Assembly: GCF_902141855.1 (NCBI RefSeq)
Contig: NZ_CABFVH010000002.1
Span: 62,001-126,000 of the forward strand
Length of the DNA stretch: 64,000 bases
Direction: 5' to 3'
Source of the DNA: Methylobacterium dankookense
GTDB lineage: Bacteria; Pseudomonadota; Alphaproteobacteria; Rhizobiales; Beijerinckiaceae
Shown piece by piece: positions 36,744 to 47,481 of the stretch; the first letter of the stretch is position 1; each line of letters starts with the position of its first letter. Below the pieces are notes generated by a model. That model made no database searches, was not told the DNA's origin, and saw only the letters and a program-made list of their open reading frames with translations. Both the position numbers and the translations under genes were made by a program.

Positions 36744-39700
36744 TGCGGCCCGGGCGTTCGCAGGTCGAGGGTGAGCGGGAATTCGGGATTCCCCTCCTCG
36801 CGCGGCATCGCGACCCGGCCCGGCGTGTGGCCGTGCGCCTGGAACCGGGCGAGGCGGCGCCCCTCCGCCTCGTAGGCGTTGACCGGATGGGTCTCGTAGT
36901 TGCGCCCGCCCGGATGGGCGACGTGGTAGCGGCAGCCGCCGAGCGAGCGCCCGCTCCAGGCATCGAGGATGTCGAAGGTGAGCGGCGAGTGGGCGGGAAT
37001 CGTCGGGTGCAGCGACGAGGCCGGCTGCCACGCCTTGAAGCGCAGGCCGGCGACCGCCTCGCCCGCGGTGCCGGTGCCGGTCATCGGCAGGCGGCGGCCG
37101 TTGCAGGCGATGACGTGGCGACCCGGCACGAAGCCGTTCACCTTCACCTGCAGGCGCTCGACGGAGCTGTCGACGAAGCGCACGGTCCCTCCGCTCGATC
37201 CCTCCTCGCCGAGCACGTGCCACGGCTCCAGCGCCTGCCGCAGCTCGAGATGCACGCCGCCATGCTCCACCCGCCCGAAGACGGGGAAGCGGAACTGGCT
37301 CTGCGCCTCGAAAGCGAGAGGGTCGAAAGCGTAGCCGGCCCGGGCGAGATCATCCAGCACGCCGGCGAAGTCGGCCCAGAGGAAATGCGGCAGCATGAAG
37401 CGATCGTGCAGCCCCGTGCCCCAGCGGACACAGGTTCCCGCCTGCGGCTCGCGCCAGAACCAGGCGATGAGCGCGCGCAGCAGGAGCTGCTGCGCGAGGC
37501 TCATCCGCGCGTCCGGCGGCATCTCGAAGGCGCGGAACTCCACGAGGCCGAGGCGGCCGGTCGGCCCGTCCGGCGAGTAGAGCTTGTCGATGCAGATCTC
37601 GGCCCGGTGGGTGTTGCCGGTGACGTCCACGAGGATGTTGCGGAAGATCCGGTCGACGAGCCAGCGCGGGATGTTGGGCTGGTCGGGGGCGGGCACCTGA
37701 TTGAGCGCCACCTCCAGCTCGTAGAGCCCGTCATGGCGGGCCTCGTCCATGCGCGGGGCCTGGCTCGTCGGGCCGATATAGAGGCCGGAGAACAGGTACG
37801 AGAGCGAGGGGTGGCGCTGCCAGTAGAGCACGAGGCTCTTGAGCAGGTCGGGGCGCCGCAGGAAGGGCGAATCGTCGGGGGTGGCGCCGCCCACCACCAC
37901 GTGGTTGCCGCCGCCCGTGCCGGTATGGCGACCGTCGGTCATGAACTTCTCGGCGCCGAGCCGGGTCTGGCGCGCCTCCGTGTAGAGGCCGGCGGTGATG
38001 TCCACCGCCTCCCGCCAGGAGGCGGCCGGGTGCACGTTCACCTCGATCACGCCGGGATCGGGGGTGACCTTGATGACGCTGACGCGCGGGTCGTAGGGCG
38101 GCTCGTAACCCTCGATATGGATCGGCTGGCCGCATTGCGCCGCAGCCGCCTCCAGATGGCCGACGAGCTCGAGATACTCGTCCACGCGCTGGAGCGGCGG
38201 CATGAACACCCGCAGCACCCCGTCGCGCGGCTCGACGGCGAGCGCCGTGCGCACGGCGACGCCCGCGATGCCGGCGCCGTTCGGCACCGGGGCCCGGTCG
38301 GCGGCCTCGGGCAGGTCGGCGCGCGCCTCCAGCGGGTCCTGCGGCTGGTAATAGGGGTAGCTGTCCGGCGGCACGTGGGGCAGTTGCGCCAGCGGCAGGC
38401 GGAAGCCCACCGGCGAGTCGCCCGGCACCAGGAAGGCGTGGCCGCGGCGGAACTGCCAGCTCTCGGAGATCCAGACCCGGTCGGCATCGCCGCCGCGGGG
38501 CAGGCTCGCCAGCGGCAGGACGTAGCCGGCGGGCTCGCCGAAGCCGCGCTTGAACACGCGGGCGATGCGGGCGTCGTACTCCACCGAGCCGCTCTCGGGC
38601 CGGATCGGCGTGACGTTGACCGGCAGCCGCTCGCGCTCCTTCTCCCAGTACTCGGAATCCTCGAAGGCCGGGACGACGTAGTGGCGCAAGCCCAGCCGCT
38701 CGGCCAGGGTCTCGATCAGCGCGCGCGCCTGGGTGATGGTGGCGCCCGTGCCGCCCTCGGGGGCGATCAGCGCGGCGTCGTTCCAGATCGGCTTGCCGTC
38801 GCGGCGCCAGTACAGGCCGAAAGCCCAGCGCGGCAGGCTCTCGCCCGGATACCACTTGCCCTGGCCGTAATGCAGGAAGCCGCCGGGCCCGAAGCGGTCG
38901 CGCAGGCGGCGGATCAGCTGGTCGGCGAGGTCCCGCTTGGTCGGGCCGACCGCGGCGGTGTTCCACTCGGGATGCTCGAAATCGTCCACCGAGACGAAGG
39001 TCGGCTCGCCGCCCATGGTGAGGCGCACGTCCTGCGCGGCGAGGTCCGCGTCGATGCGGTCCCCGAGCGCGTCCATCTCGGACCAGACGGCGTCGGAATA
39101 GGGCTTGGTGATGCGCGCGGTCTCGGCGACGCGGGTCACCCCCATATCGAAGCCGAACTCGGTCTTGGCCGGCTCGGAGAGGCCCGAGATCGGGGCGGCG
39201 GAGCGGTAATGGGGCGTCGAGGCCAGCGGGATGTGGCCCTCGCCGCAGAGCAGGCCCGAGGTGGCGTCGAGCCCGACCCAGCCGGCGCCGGGCAGGTAGA
39301 CCTCGGCCCAGGCATGGAGATCGGTGAAGTCGGTCTTGGTGCCCTCCGGCCCGTCCACCGCCGTGGTGTCGGGCACGAGCTGGATCAGGTAGCCGGAGGT
39401 GAAGCGGGCGGCGAGCCCGAGCCGGCGCAGGATCTGCACCATCAGCCAGGCCGAGTCGCGGCAGGAGCCGCCCTTGAGGGTCAGGGTCTCGGCCGCCGTC
39501 TGCACGCCCGGCTCCATGCGGACGCCGTAGGCGATCTCGTTGGCGACGACCTGATTCAGCGCGACGAGGAAGCGGACGGTGTTCGTCTCCTGCGTCTTCC
39601 CCGGCAGGGCGGCCAGGAAGGCGTCGAGCTCGGGTCCCTGCGCCTCGTCGAGGACGAGGTAGGGCGCGAGCTGGCCCTGGAGGTCCGGCTCGTAGGCGAA

Positions 39701-40009
39701 GGGCAGCTCCTGGGCGTAGTCCTCCACGAAGAAGTCGAACGGGTTGATCACCGCCATGTCGGCGGTGAGATCGATCTCGATCTTCAGCTCGTCCGTCTTC
39801 TCCGGGAAGACGAGCCGCGCGAGCCAGTTGCCGTTCGGATCCTGCTGCCAGTTCAGGAAGTGGTTCTGCGGCGTCACCTTGAGGGCGTAGGCCGGGATCT
39901 TCACCCGCGCATGGGGCGCCGGGCGCAGGCGGATCACCTGCGGCCCGAGGCTGATCGGCCTGTCGTAACGGTAGTGGGTGACGTGGTGCAGGGCTGCTTT
40001 GATCGACAC
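36740..40009 (-). CDS. Transglutaminase-like protein with DUF2126 domain
   Basis: A 1089-residue protein. The transglutaminase N-terminal domain (1-90) is followed by a transglutaminase core with Cys183 (GGSCRDSAW), His232 (DLHAWAEV) and Asp248 (GLDATSG). From about residue 310 to the end runs DUF2126, a large domain with [20 protein letters not shown] and [11 protein letters not shown]. That second part includes sequence reminiscent of glutamine-synthetase-like amidoligases. GTG at 40009 is preferred, with GAGAG 7 bases upstream; GTG at 40015 is the alternative. It is the first gene of the operon. Confidence 0.92.
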   Translation of the reverse strand: MSIKAALHHVTHYRYDRPISLGPQVIRLRPAPHARVKIPAYALKVTPQNHFLNWQQDPNGNWLARLVFPEKTDELKIEIDLTADMAVINPFDFFVEDYAQELPFAYEPDLQGQLAPYLVLDEAQGPELDAFLAALPGKTQETNTVRFLVALNQVVANEIAYGVRMEPGVQTAAETLTLKGGSCRDSAWLMVQILRRLGLAARFTSGYLIQLVPDTTAVDGPEGTKTDFTDLHAWAEVYLPGAGWVGLDATSGLLCGEGHIPLASTPHYRSAAPISGLSEPAKTEFGFDMGVTRVAETARITKPYSDAVWSEMDALGDRIDADLAAQDVRLTMGGEPTFVSVDDFEHPEWNTAAVGPTKRDLADQLIRRLRDRFGPGGFLHYGQGKWYPGESLPRWAFGLYWRRDGKPIWNDAALIAPEGGTGATITQARALIETLAERLGLRHYVVPAFEDSEYWEKERERLPVNVTPIRPESGSVEYDARIARVFKRGFGEPAGYVLPLASLPRGGDADRVWISESWQFRRGHAFLVPGDSPVGFRLPLAQLPHVPPDSYPYYQPQDPLEARADLPEAADRAPVPNGAGIAGVAVRTALAVEPRDGVLRVFMPPLQRVDEYLELVGHLEAAAAQCGQPIHIEGYEPPYDPRVSVIKVTPDPGVIEVNVHPAASWREAVDITAGLYTEARQTRLGAEKFMTDGRHTGTGGGNHVVVGGATPDDSPFLRRPDLLKSLVLYWQRHPSLSYLFSGLYIGPTSQAPRMDEARHDGLYELEVALNQVPAPDQPNIPRWLVDRIFRNILVDVTGNTHRAEICIDKLYSPDGPTGRLGLVEFRAFEMPPDARMSLAQQLLLRALIAWFWREPQAGTCVRWGTGLHDRFMLPHFLWADFAGVLDDLARAGYAFDPLAFEAQSQFRFPVFGRVEHGGVHLELRQALEPWHVLGEEGSSGGTVRFVDSSVERLQVKVNGFVPGRHVIACNGRRLPMTGTGTAGEAVAGLRFKAWQPASSLHPTIPAHSPLTFDILDAWSGRSLGGCRYHVAHPGGRNYETHPVNAYEAEGRRLARFQAHGHTPGRVAMPREEGNPEFPLTLDLRTPGPQ

Positions 40010-40284
40010 GGGCACTCTCGTCTTGAAGGTCGGACGCCGACGCCGCGGCAGGCTCTGGCTGAGTCTGCGACACAGGGTATGGCGCAGTGGGCCGGTCCCA
40101 AGCAATTTCCATGCGGCCCGCGCGGGCGGCGGGCGGGGTTCCTGTTAGCCGGTTAGGAAAGAAGGGAACCTTGCCGGTCAAGACCGGATTACGCGGGGAC
40201 GGGCACCGGCGCGGCGGCTTGCCCATCGCGGCCGCGCGGCCCACGATCAAGGGTTCGGCGACGGGACCGCCGACGGAACCGGCC
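40010..40284. other. 275-bp divergent intergenic region
   Basis: No gene is supported. The region separates the DUF2126 operon (minus) from the metallopeptidase gene (plus) and should hold both promoters. A 6-bp inverted repeat, GGTTCC (40138-40143) and GGAACC (40165-40170), is the only candidate shared element seen. Confidence 0.35.
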
Positions 40285-41472
40285 ATGAAGATCTTCCAGT
40301 GCCAGGCCTGCGACCAGCCGGTGACCTTCGAGGCCACCGCCTGCGAGAGCTGCGAGCGGCGCCTCGGCTATGTCTGCGACCGGCACGAGGTCTCGGCCCT
40401 GGAGCCGGTCGGCACCTCGGCCCAGCCGAACCTCGCCGGGAGCCCGGTCTTCCACGCCTATGCTCATCCCGGCCGCCGCTACCGCTTCTGCGCCAACGCG
40501 GCGCACGGGGCCTGCAACTGGCTGGTGCCGGACGATCAGCCGGAGGTCTTCTGCGTCACCTGCCGCCACAACCGGGTGGTGCCGGACCTGACCATCCCCT
40601 GGAACCTCACGCGCTGGCGCCAGATCGAGACGGCCAAGCACCGGCTGTTCTACTCGCTGCTGCGCCTCGAACTGCCGCTCGCGACCCGGGCGCAGTACAC
40701 GGACGGGCTCGCCTTCGACTTCCTGGTCGACCCCTCCGAGACCTATATCGGCGGGCCGCCAGTGATGACGGGCCACATCAACGGCCTCATCACCATGAAC
40801 ATCGCCGAGGCCGACGACGTGGAGCGCGAGCGGCGCCGGATGCTGTTCGGCGAGCATTACCGGACGCTGCTCGGCCACTTCCGGCACGAGATCGGGCATT
40901 ACTTCTGGTACCTGCTCGTGCTGAACGGCCCGAACCTGGAGCGCTTCCGCGCCCTGTTCGGCGACGAGAGCGCGGATTACGCGAGCGCCCTCCAGGCCCA
41001 CTACGCCAACGGCGCGCCCGCGAACTGGGAGGACTCCTTCGTCTCGACCTACGCCACCAGCCATCCCTGGGAGGATTTCGCCGAGACCTTCGCCCACTAC
41101 CTGCACATCGTCGACACGGTGGAGACCGCCTCGACCTTCGAGCTGCACCTGCGCCCGCGCCTGCGCCGCGGTTCCTCCGAGCCAGTGGTGATCGACTTCG
41201 ACCCCTACAAGACGGCCGACCTCGACCGGCTGATCGAGGCCTGGCTTCCCCTCACCTACGCGATCAACTCGCTCTCGCGCAGCATGGGCCAGAGCGCGCT
41301 CTATCCCTTCACGCTGACGCCGGCCGTGATCGCCAAGCTCGCCTTCGTGCACGAGCTGATCTATGCCGTGCGCAGCGACGTGCCGGTCCAGGGCGGCGAC
41401 GAGACCGGCCTCGACATCCTCAAGGCCGTGATCACCGGGCTGCGGCAGAAGGTGGCGGCGCCGACGGTGTGA
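40285..41472 (+). CDS. Zinc-ribbon putative zinc-binding metallopeptidase
   Basis: A 395-residue protein. The N-terminus is a double zinc-ribbon with Cys6, Cys9, Cys20, Cys23 and later Cys69, Cys77, Cys90 and Cys93. The C-terminal part holds the zincin motif HEIGH at residues 201-205 and a downstream EDFAETFAHYLH segment likely to give the third ligand. It matches the putative zinc-binding metallopeptidase family known almost only from genomes. No signal peptide, so cytoplasmic. It is divergent from the DUF2126/ATP-grasp operon, which suggests a shared role in peptide processing. ATG at 40285. Confidence 0.9.
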   Translation: MKIFQCQACDQPVTFEATACESCERRLGYVCDRHEVSALEPVGTSAQPNLAGSPVFHAYAHPGRRYRFCANAAHGACNWLVPDDQPEVFCVTCRHNRVVPDLTIPWNLTRWRQIETAKHRLFYSLLRLELPLATRAQYTDGLAFDFLVDPSETYIGGPPVMTGHINGLITMNIAEADDVERERRRMLFGEHYRTLLGHFRHEIGHYFWYLLVLNGPNLERFRALFGDESADYASALQAHYANGAPANWEDSFVSTYATSHPWEDFAETFAHYLHIVDTVETASTFELHLRPRLRRGSSEPVVIDFDPYKTADLDRLIEAWLPLTYAINSLSRSMGQSALYPFTLTPAVIAKLAFVHELIYAVRSDVPVQGGDETGLDILKAVITGLRQKVAAPTV

Positions 41473-41493
41473 TCGGCGGGCGCGAGCCGCCCC

Positions 41494-44115
41494 TCACATC
41501 CCCTGCCCTTCGGTCTCGACCAGGATCTCGCGCTTGCCGGCATGGTTGGCCGGGCCGACGATGCCCTCGACCTCCATGCGCTCCATCAGCGAGGCGGCGC
41601 GGTTGTAGCCGATCTGCAGGCGGCGCTGGATGTAGCTGGTCGAGGCCTTCTGGTCGCGCAGCACCACCTGAACCGCCTGCTCGTAGAGGTCGCCCCCCGT
41701 CTCGCCGAAGGCGCCCTGGTCGAAGACCGCGCCGTCGATCTCGAGATCGTTCGCGCCGCCCTTAGCCCCCTTGGCCGGAGCCTCGTCCTCGTCGGCGGTG
41801 ACGGCATCGAGATAGGCGGGCCGGCCCTGGCGCTTGAGGTGAGCGACGACGCTCTCGACCTCGGCATCCGAGCAGAACGGGCCGTGCACGCGCGTGGTCC
41901 GCCCGCCGCCCGCCATGAACAGCATGTCGCCCTGGCCGAGCAGCTGCTCCGCGCCCATCTCGCCGAGGATGGTGCGCGAGTCGATCTTGCTCGTCACCTG
42001 GAAGCTGATCCGGGTCGGGAAGTTCGCCTTGATCGTGCCGGTGATGACGTCCACCGAGGGACGCTGCGTCGCCATGATCAGGTGGATGCCGGCCGCGCGC
42101 GCCATCTGGGCGAGCCGCTGGATCGCCCCCTCGATGTCCTTGCCGGCCACCATCATCAGGTCGGCCATCTCATCGACCACGATCACGATGTAGGGCAGAG
42201 GCGACAGGTCCATCGCCTCGTCCTCGTACATCGCCTCGCCGGTCTGCCGGTCGAACCCGGTCTGGACGGTCCGCGTCAGCACCTCGCCGCGATCCTGCGC
42301 CTCCTGCACGCGGGCGTTGTAGCCGTCGATGTTTCTGACGGCGATCTTGGACATCTTCTTGTAGCGCTCCTCCATCTCGCGCACGGCCCATTTGAGGGCG
42401 ATGACCGCCTTCTTCGGGTCGGTGACGACGGGGGAGAGCAGGTGCGGGATGCCGTCATAGACGGACAGCTCCAGCATCTTGGGATCGACCATGATCAGGC
42501 GGCACTCCTCGGGCTTCAGCCGGTAGAGGAGCGAGAGGATCATGGTGTTGATGGCGACCGACTTGCCCGAGCCGGTGGTGCCGGCCACCAGCAGGTGGGG
42601 CATGCGGGCGAGGTCGGCGATGATCGGCTCGCCGCCGATGTTCTTGCCGAGGCACAAAGCCAGCTTGTGCTTGGTCTCGACGAAATCGGCAGAGGCCAGC
42701 AGCTCGCGCAGATAGACCGTCTCGCGGCGCACGTTCGGCAATTCGATGCCGATGGCGTTGCGGCCGGGCACGACCGCGACGCGGGCGGAGACGGCCGACA
42801 TCGAACGCGCGATGTCGTCGGCGAGCGAGATCACCCGGCTCGACTTGGTGCCGGGCGCCGGCTCCAGCTCGTAGAGGGTGACGACGGGGCCGGGGCGCAC
42901 CGCCAGGATGTCGCCGCGCACGCCGAAATCGCCGAGGGTGGCTTCGAGCAGCGTCGCGTTCTGCTCCAGCGCATCCGCCGAGACGAGGCTCGCGGCCGAG
43001 GGGCCGCGCGGCTCCGCGAGCACGCCGAGCGGCGGCAGCTCGTAATCCTCCGGATCCCGCGGCGGCGGGGCCGGCGCGCGGCGCGCGGGGATCGGTGCGG
43101 CGGCAGGCGGCGCGACGCGCGAGCGCGGGGCGTCCGGCTCACCCTCCTCGTCCGGATCGTCATCGGCATAGGCGGGGACCGGCTTCGCCCGCGGGGCGGG
43201 ACGGGGCGCCTCCGCATCGAAGGCCGGCTCGCGGCGGGCCGGGGGCCTCGACCCCTGCGCCGGCAGGTGCTCGGCCCAGGGCAGGTCGTCGTCCGAGAAG
43301 GCCCGGCGCGCGGCAAGCGTCGGCGAGGCGCCGGCATAGGCGAGCCCCCCGGAGCGTTGCGCCTTCCAGCTGTCGACGGTCTCGCCCAGGGCCGCGCGAC
43401 CGCGCATGACGGCCTGGGCGATGGCGCCGAGGCCGACGAGGCCGAGGCCCGGCTCGCCGGCCGCGTCGCGCTCCTCGGAGCGGTAGGCGGGCCGCCGTGC
43501 GGCGGGCGCGTGATCGATCTCCTCCGCCTCCTCGTCCTCCTCATGGCCGAGGCCGGCGCGGCAGGCCCCGGTGATGGCGAGGATCGCCACCGCCCCGTAG
43601 ACGAAGCCGACGAGCGCGGCGGCGGGCCCGGCGATGGCGCCGACGATGGTGCGGGCGAGCGAGAGCAGCGCGTCGCCGGCGACGCCGCCGAGGCCGGTCG
43701 GCAGCGGCCAGCGCGTGGTCGGCGGCAGGGCGCTCGCCACCGCGCTCGCGGCGCAGAATCCGATGATCCAGAGGGCGATGCGCAGGCCGCCGCGCGGCAG
43801 GTCGCGCTCGCGCATCAGGCGCACGCCCCAGAGGGCGGGCGGCAGCACCAGGGCGAGCGAGCCGAGGCCGAGGATCTGCATGGCGAGATCCGCCACCACC
43901 GCGCCGGCCTGGCCGAGCACGTTGTGGGCGCCATGGTCGGTGGCGTGGTTGAGGCTCGGATCGTCGATCGACCACGTCGCCAGAGCCACGGTGAGCGCGA
44001 TGGCGCCCGTGAACAGAAGGAGGCCGCCGAACTCCGTCAGCCGGCGCGCCAGGAACGGGCGCACCGTATCCACGACGGTGTCGAAGGGCGACGCGGAGCG
44101 GCGGAGCGAGCGCAT
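41494..44115 (-). CDS. ftsK: DNA translocase FtsK
   Basis: An 873-residue septal DNA pump that clears and aligns chromosome ends for dimer resolution. Four or five membrane helices occupy residues 30-185, then a Pro/Ala/Asp-rich linker (about 190-370). The RecA-like motor has Walker A GTTGSGKS (512-519) and Walker [14 protein letters not shown]. The C-terminal gamma winged helix ([24 protein letters not shown]) reads the KOPS DNA signals. The length is typical of alphaproteobacterial FtsK. ATG at 44115. Confidence 0.96.
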   Translation of the reverse strand: MRSLRRSASPFDTVVDTVRPFLARRLTEFGGLLLFTGAIALTVALATWSIDDPSLNHATDHGAHNVLGQAGAVVADLAMQILGLGSLALVLPPALWGVRLMRERDLPRGGLRIALWIIGFCAASAVASALPPTTRWPLPTGLGGVAGDALLSLARTIVGAIAGPAAALVGFVYGAVAILAITGACRAGLGHEEDEEAEEIDHAPAARRPAYRSEERDAAGEPGLGLVGLGAIAQAVMRGRAALGETVDSWKAQRSGGLAYAGASPTLAARRAFSDDDLPWAEHLPAQGSRPPARREPAFDAEAPRPAPRAKPVPAYADDDPDEEGEPDAPRSRVAPPAAAPIPARRAPAPPPRDPEDYELPPLGVLAEPRGPSAASLVSADALEQNATLLEATLGDFGVRGDILAVRPGPVVTLYELEPAPGTKSSRVISLADDIARSMSAVSARVAVVPGRNAIGIELPNVRRETVYLRELLASADFVETKHKLALCLGKNIGGEPIIADLARMPHLLVAGTTGSGKSVAINTMILSLLYRLKPEECRLIMVDPKMLELSVYDGIPHLLSPVVTDPKKAVIALKWAVREMEERYKKMSKIAVRNIDGYNARVQEAQDRGEVLTRTVQTGFDRQTGEAMYEDEAMDLSPLPYIVIVVDEMADLMMVAGKDIEGAIQRLAQMARAAGIHLIMATQRPSVDVITGTIKANFPTRISFQVTSKIDSRTILGEMGAEQLLGQGDMLFMAGGGRTTRVHGPFCSDAEVESVVAHLKRQGRPAYLDAVTADEDEAPAKGAKGGANDLEIDGAVFDQGAFGETGGDLYEQAVQVVLRDQKASTSYIQRRLQIGYNRAASLMERMEVEGIVGPANHAGKREILVETEGQGM

Positions 44116-44164
44116 GCGGAACCGGACGCGTGAGGGGTACTCTGCCGGAAACGCTACGGGCGAG

Positions 44165-44201
44165 CCGTTAACGGGGGGCTAAGGTTGAGGAAGGCTCAAC
44201 C
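44165..44201. promoter_or_regulatory. Palindromes in the ftsK/mtnA divergent region
   Basis: CCGTTAACGG (44165-44174) is a perfect 10-bp palindrome, and GGTTGAG (44183-44189) pairs with CTCAACC (44195-44201) around GAAGG. The first has the GTTAAC core seen at other promoters in this window. The second is a good RNA hairpin in the mtnA leader about 60 bases before its ATG. Confidence 0.45.
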
Positions 44202-44261
44202 GGCACCTTCGAATCCGCCGCGCGCGTGCAATCCGGGAGCCCTTGTGGCAGAGCGGTGCGC

Positions 44262-45359
44262 ATGAAGATCGACGGCCGCCACCACCGTACCATCGTGCCG
44301 GATGCCGACGGCGTCTCCGTGCAGGTGATCGACCAGACCCGCCTGCCCTTCGCCTTCGAGATGCGGCGCCTCGCGAGCCTCGACGACGCGGCGGTGGCGA
44401 TCCGCACCATGATCGTGCGCGGCGCGCCGCTGATCGGCGTCACCGCCGCCTACGGCCTGGCGCTCGCCCTGCGCGCCGACCCCTCCGATGCCGGGCTCGC
44501 CCGCGCCGTCGAGACGCTGGCGGCCACGCGCCCCACCGCGATCAACCTGCGTTGGGCGCTCGACCATGTCGCCGCGCAGCTGCGCCCCCTCCCCGCCCCG
44601 GAGCGATTCGACGCCGCCTTCGCCGAGGCCGGCCGCATCGCCGAGGAGGATGTGGCGAGCTGCAAGGCGATCGGCGAGCATGGCGGCCGGCTGCTCGCCG
44701 AGATCGCGCAGGCGAAGGGCCGCCGGATCAACGTGCTGACCCATTGCAATGCCGGCTGGCTCGCCACCGTCGACTGGGGCACGGCCCTGGCGCCGATCTA
44801 CATGGCGCACGAGATGGGCGTCGATCTCCACGTCTACGTGGACGAGACCCGGCCGCGGAACCAGGGCGCGGCGCTCACCGCCTTCGAGCTGAACGGGCAC
44901 GGCGTGCCCCACACGGTGATCGCCGACAATGCCGGCGGCCACCTGATGCAGCATGGCGGCATCGACGTCTGCATCGTCGGCTCGGACCGCACCACGGCCT
45001 CGGGCGACGTCTGCAACAAGATCGGCACCTACCTGAAGGCGCTCGCGGCCTCGGACAACCGGGTGCCGTTCTACGCCGCCCTCCCCTTCTCTACGATCGA
45101 CTGGACGCTGTCGGACGGCGTCGCCGAGATCCCGATCGAGGAGCGCGACGGGCGCGAGGTCACGCATCTCACCGGGCGGCTGGCCGATGGCGGCTTCGCC
45201 ACCGTCGAGGTGGTCTCGCCGGGAAGCCCCGTGGCCAACCCCGCCTTCGACGTGACCCCGGCCCGCCTCGTCACCGGCATCATCACCGAGCGCGGCGTGT
45301 GCGAGGCCTCGCCCGAGGGCCTGCTCGGCCTCTACCCGGAGCGGCGCCGGGCGGCGTGA
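44262..45359 (+). CDS. mtnA: Methylthioribose-1-phosphate isomerase MtnA
   Basis: A 365-residue aldose-ketose isomerase that converts 5-methylthioribose-1-phosphate to the ribulose form in methylthioadenosine salvage. Family motifs are intact: [26 protein letters not shown] with the catalytic Cys, and [19 protein letters not shown] with the catalytic Asp. Other salvage genes are not adjacent, so the isomerase could feed either the methionine cycle or an isoprenoid-linked shunt. ATG at 44262 fits the family length. Confidence 0.95.
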   Translation: MKIDGRHHRTIVPDADGVSVQVIDQTRLPFAFEMRRLASLDDAAVAIRTMIVRGAPLIGVTAAYGLALALRADPSDAGLARAVETLAATRPTAINLRWALDHVAAQLRPLPAPERFDAAFAEAGRIAEEDVASCKAIGEHGGRLLAEIAQAKGRRINVLTHCNAGWLATVDWGTALAPIYMAHEMGVDLHVYVDETRPRNQGAALTAFELNGHGVPHTVIADNAGGHLMQHGGIDVCIVGSDRTTASGDVCNKIGTYLKALAASDNRVPFYAALPFSTIDWTLSDGVAEIPIEERDGREVTHLTGRLADGGFATVEVVSPGSPVANPAFDVTPARLVTGIITERGVCEASPEGLLGLYPERRRAA

Positions 45360-45378
45360 GGCCCAGGCGCAGGGCCCC

Positions 45379-46368
45379 TCAGGGCTCCCACTGGCAGAAC
45401 ACCGTCGAATCGAACCGGAACACCGCCTCGCCGTGCTGGTTCGTGCCGGTGTTGCGGGCGAAGGCGAGGCCCCAGCCCGGACGCGAGGACGAGGCGCGGC
45501 GGTCGGTCAGCACCGTGCGGTAGCCGATGGTGTCGCCCGCATAGACGGGCTTGAGCCAGCGCATCTTCCGGAAGCCCGGCGAGGAGCCGAACATCGGCAC
45601 CGGGCCGCGGGCGGCGGTGTAGGCGAGGTCGCGGGCGCGGGTCGCCATCAGCCGCTTCATGTAGGCGGCGGCCGTATGCCAGCCGGAGGCGCAGAGCCCG
45701 CCGAAATGCGAGCGCGCCGCGGCCTCCGGGTCGAGGTGGAAAGCTTGCGGGTCGTAGAGGCGCGCGAAGGCGATGATCTCCTCCGCGGTGAAGGTGTAGG
45801 ATCCGAGGTCCCGGGTGCGGCCGATCTCGGCCACGCCGAGGAAGGGGAGGATCTCGAAATCATCCGGTTCCGGCTGCGGCTCGGGCGTCGCCAACGCCAC
45901 CGGCCGGGGCGGCGGCGGCTCGACGCCGCGCCGCGGGAACATCACCGTGAAGCCCTGCGTCATCACGGTCTGGCCGGCGCCGTTCTCCATCTTCGCGGCG
46001 AAGCGCACGAAGCCGAGGCCCGGCTTCGAGCCCGAGCCGCGGCAATCCTCCACCGTCGTCGTGAGGACGAGGCTGTCGCCCGGCAGGACGGGGAGCATCC
46101 AGCGCAGCTCCTCGATGCCGGGCGAGCCGAGCGACGAGCCCCCGCGGAACACGCCGGCCTGCAGCAGCCGCATGCCGAACGCGGCCGTCTGCCAGCCCGA
46201 GGCGATGAGCCGGCCGACGAAGGTCGCCCGCGCCGCCGCCTCGTCGAGGTGGAAGGGCTGCGGATCGAATGCCCGCGCGAAGGCGACGATCTCGTCCCGG
46301 CTCACGGTGATCGCGTCGCTGACGAAGCGGTCGCCGGGCTTGAAGTCCTCGAAGCAGGGGCCGGGCAT
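45379..46368 (-). CDS. Tandem MaoC-domain dehydratase
   Basis: A 329-residue protein with two complete MaoC hot-dog domains, about residues 5-150 and 170-329, joined by a Pro-rich linker (GVEPPPPRPVALATPEPQPEPDD). Both halves carry the same motif: FARAFDPQPFHLDEAAA in the first and FARLYDPQAFHLDPEAA in the second, each followed by ASGWQTAA or ASGWHTAA. It looks like an internal duplication forming a double hot dog, as in some enoyl-CoA or acyl hydratases. Substrate unknown. It ends 20 bases from mtnA, convergent. Confidence 0.9.
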   Translation of the reverse strand: MPGPCFEDFKPGDRFVSDAITVSRDEIVAFARAFDPQPFHLDEAAARATFVGRLIASGWQTAAFGMRLLQAGVFRGGSSLGSPGIEELRWMLPVLPGDSLVLTTTVEDCRGSGSKPGLGFVRFAAKMENGAGQTVMTQGFTVMFPRRGVEPPPPRPVALATPEPQPEPDDFEILPFLGVAEIGRTRDLGSYTFTAEEIIAFARLYDPQAFHLDPEAAARSHFGGLCASGWHTAAAYMKRLMATRARDLAYTAARGPVPMFGSSPGFRKMRWLKPVYAGDTIGYRTVLTDRRASSSRPGWGLAFARNTGTNQHGEAVFRFDSTVFCQWEP

Positions 46369-46375
46369 CGGCGCC

Positions 46376-47473
46376 TCAGTTGGCGAAGCGGAAGTGCAGC
46401 ACGTCGCCGTCCTGCACGCGGTACTCCTTGCCCTCCAGCCGCAGCTTGCCGGCGTCGCGCGCGCCGGTCTCGCCCTTCAGCGCGACGTAGTCGGCATAGG
46501 CGATGGTCTCGGCGCGGATGAAGCCCTTCTCGAAGTCGGAATGGATCACCCCGGCTGCCGCGGGGGCGCGGGTGCCGTCGGTGATCGTCCAGGCGCGGGC
46601 CTCCTTCGGGCCGACCGTGAAATAGGTGATGAGGCCGAGCAGGTCGTAGCCCGCCCGGATCACCCGGTTGAGGCCGGGCTCGGTCAGCCCCACCGCCTCG
46701 AGGAACTCGGCCTGGTCGGCCGGCGCCATCACCGCGATCTCGCTCTCGATCTTGGCCGAGACCACCACGGCCTTGGCGCCCTCCGCCTTGGCGCGGGCCA
46801 TCACCGCGTCGGAATGGGCGTTGCCCTTGTCGGCGTCGCCCTCGTCCACGTTGCAGACGTAGAGGACGGGCTTGGCGGTCATCAGGCCGAGCTGCTGGAA
46901 CAGGCGCTCCTCCTCGGGCTTACGCTCGACGAGGCGGGCCGGCTTGCCGTCGCGCAGGAGCGGGAGCGCCCGGTTGACGAGGTCGAGGGCCTCCTTGGCC
47001 TCCTTGTCGGAGCCCTTGGCCTTCTTCTCCAGGGCCTGGGCGCGCCGCTCCAGGCTGTCGAGATCGGCGAGCATCAGCTCGGTCTCGATGGTCTCGATGT
47101 CGGCGGCCGGGTCGACCTTGCCCTCGACATGGGTGACGTCGCCGTCCTCGAAGCAGCGCACCACGTGGGCGATGGCGTCGACCTCACGGATGTTGGCGAG
47201 GAACTGGTTGCCGAGCCCCTCCCCCTTCGAGGCGCCGCGCACGAGGCCGGCGATGTCCACGAAGGTCAGCCGCGTCGGGATGATCTCCTTCGAGGCCGCG
47301 ATTCCCGCGAGCGCGTCGAGCCGCGCGTCCGGCACCGCCACCTCGCCGACATTCGGCTCGATGGTGCAGAACGGGTAGTTGGCGGCCTGGGCCGCCGCGG
47401 TCTGCGTCAGCGCGTTGAAGAGGGTCGACTTGCCGACGTTCGGCAGGCCGACGATGCCGCATTTGAAGCCCAT
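46376..47473 (-). CDS. ychF: Ribosome-binding ATPase YchF
   Basis: A 365-residue OBG-type P-loop protein that prefers ATP and binds ribosomes. G1 is GIVGLPNVGKST and G3 DIAGLVRGASKGEGLG. The G4 position reads NVDE instead of NKxD, the known YchF change that permits ATP use. A coiled-coil arm (about 130-200) and the C-terminal TGS domain (YADYVALKGETGA to the end) complete it. In many alphaproteobacteria ychF directly follows pth; here a vapBC pair lies between. Confidence 0.96.
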   Translation of the reverse strand: MGFKCGIVGLPNVGKSTLFNALTQTAAAQAANYPFCTIEPNVGEVAVPDARLDALAGIAASKEIIPTRLTFVDIAGLVRGASKGEGLGNQFLANIREVDAIAHVVRCFEDGDVTHVEGKVDPAADIETIETELMLADLDSLERRAQALEKKAKGSDKEAKEALDLVNRALPLLRDGKPARLVERKPEEERLFQQLGLMTAKPVLYVCNVDEGDADKGNAHSDAVMARAKAEGAKAVVVSAKIESEIAVMAPADQAEFLEAVGLTEPGLNRVIRAGYDLLGLITYFTVGPKEARAWTITDGTRAPAAAGVIHSDFEKGFIRAETIAYADYVALKGETGARDAGKLRLEGKEYRVQDGDVLHFRFAN

Positions 47474-47481
47474 GATGCGTC

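Noticed and set aside
36743..40156. A plus-strand open frame of more than 1,100 codons opposite the DUF2126 gene
   Set aside because: It is the antisense shadow of a gene with clear catalytic motifs. Long antisense frames without stops are expected in very GC-rich DNA, and its translation is low-complexity Arg/Gly/His/Val-rich.
41542..44133. A plus-strand open frame of about 860 codons opposite ftsK
   Set aside because: Antisense shadow of an unmistakable FtsK.
44116..44261. SAM-responsive riboswitch in the mtnA leader
   Set aside because: A single 7-bp hairpin is present, but the conserved core and pseudoknot of SAM-II or SAM/SAH riboswitches were not seen.
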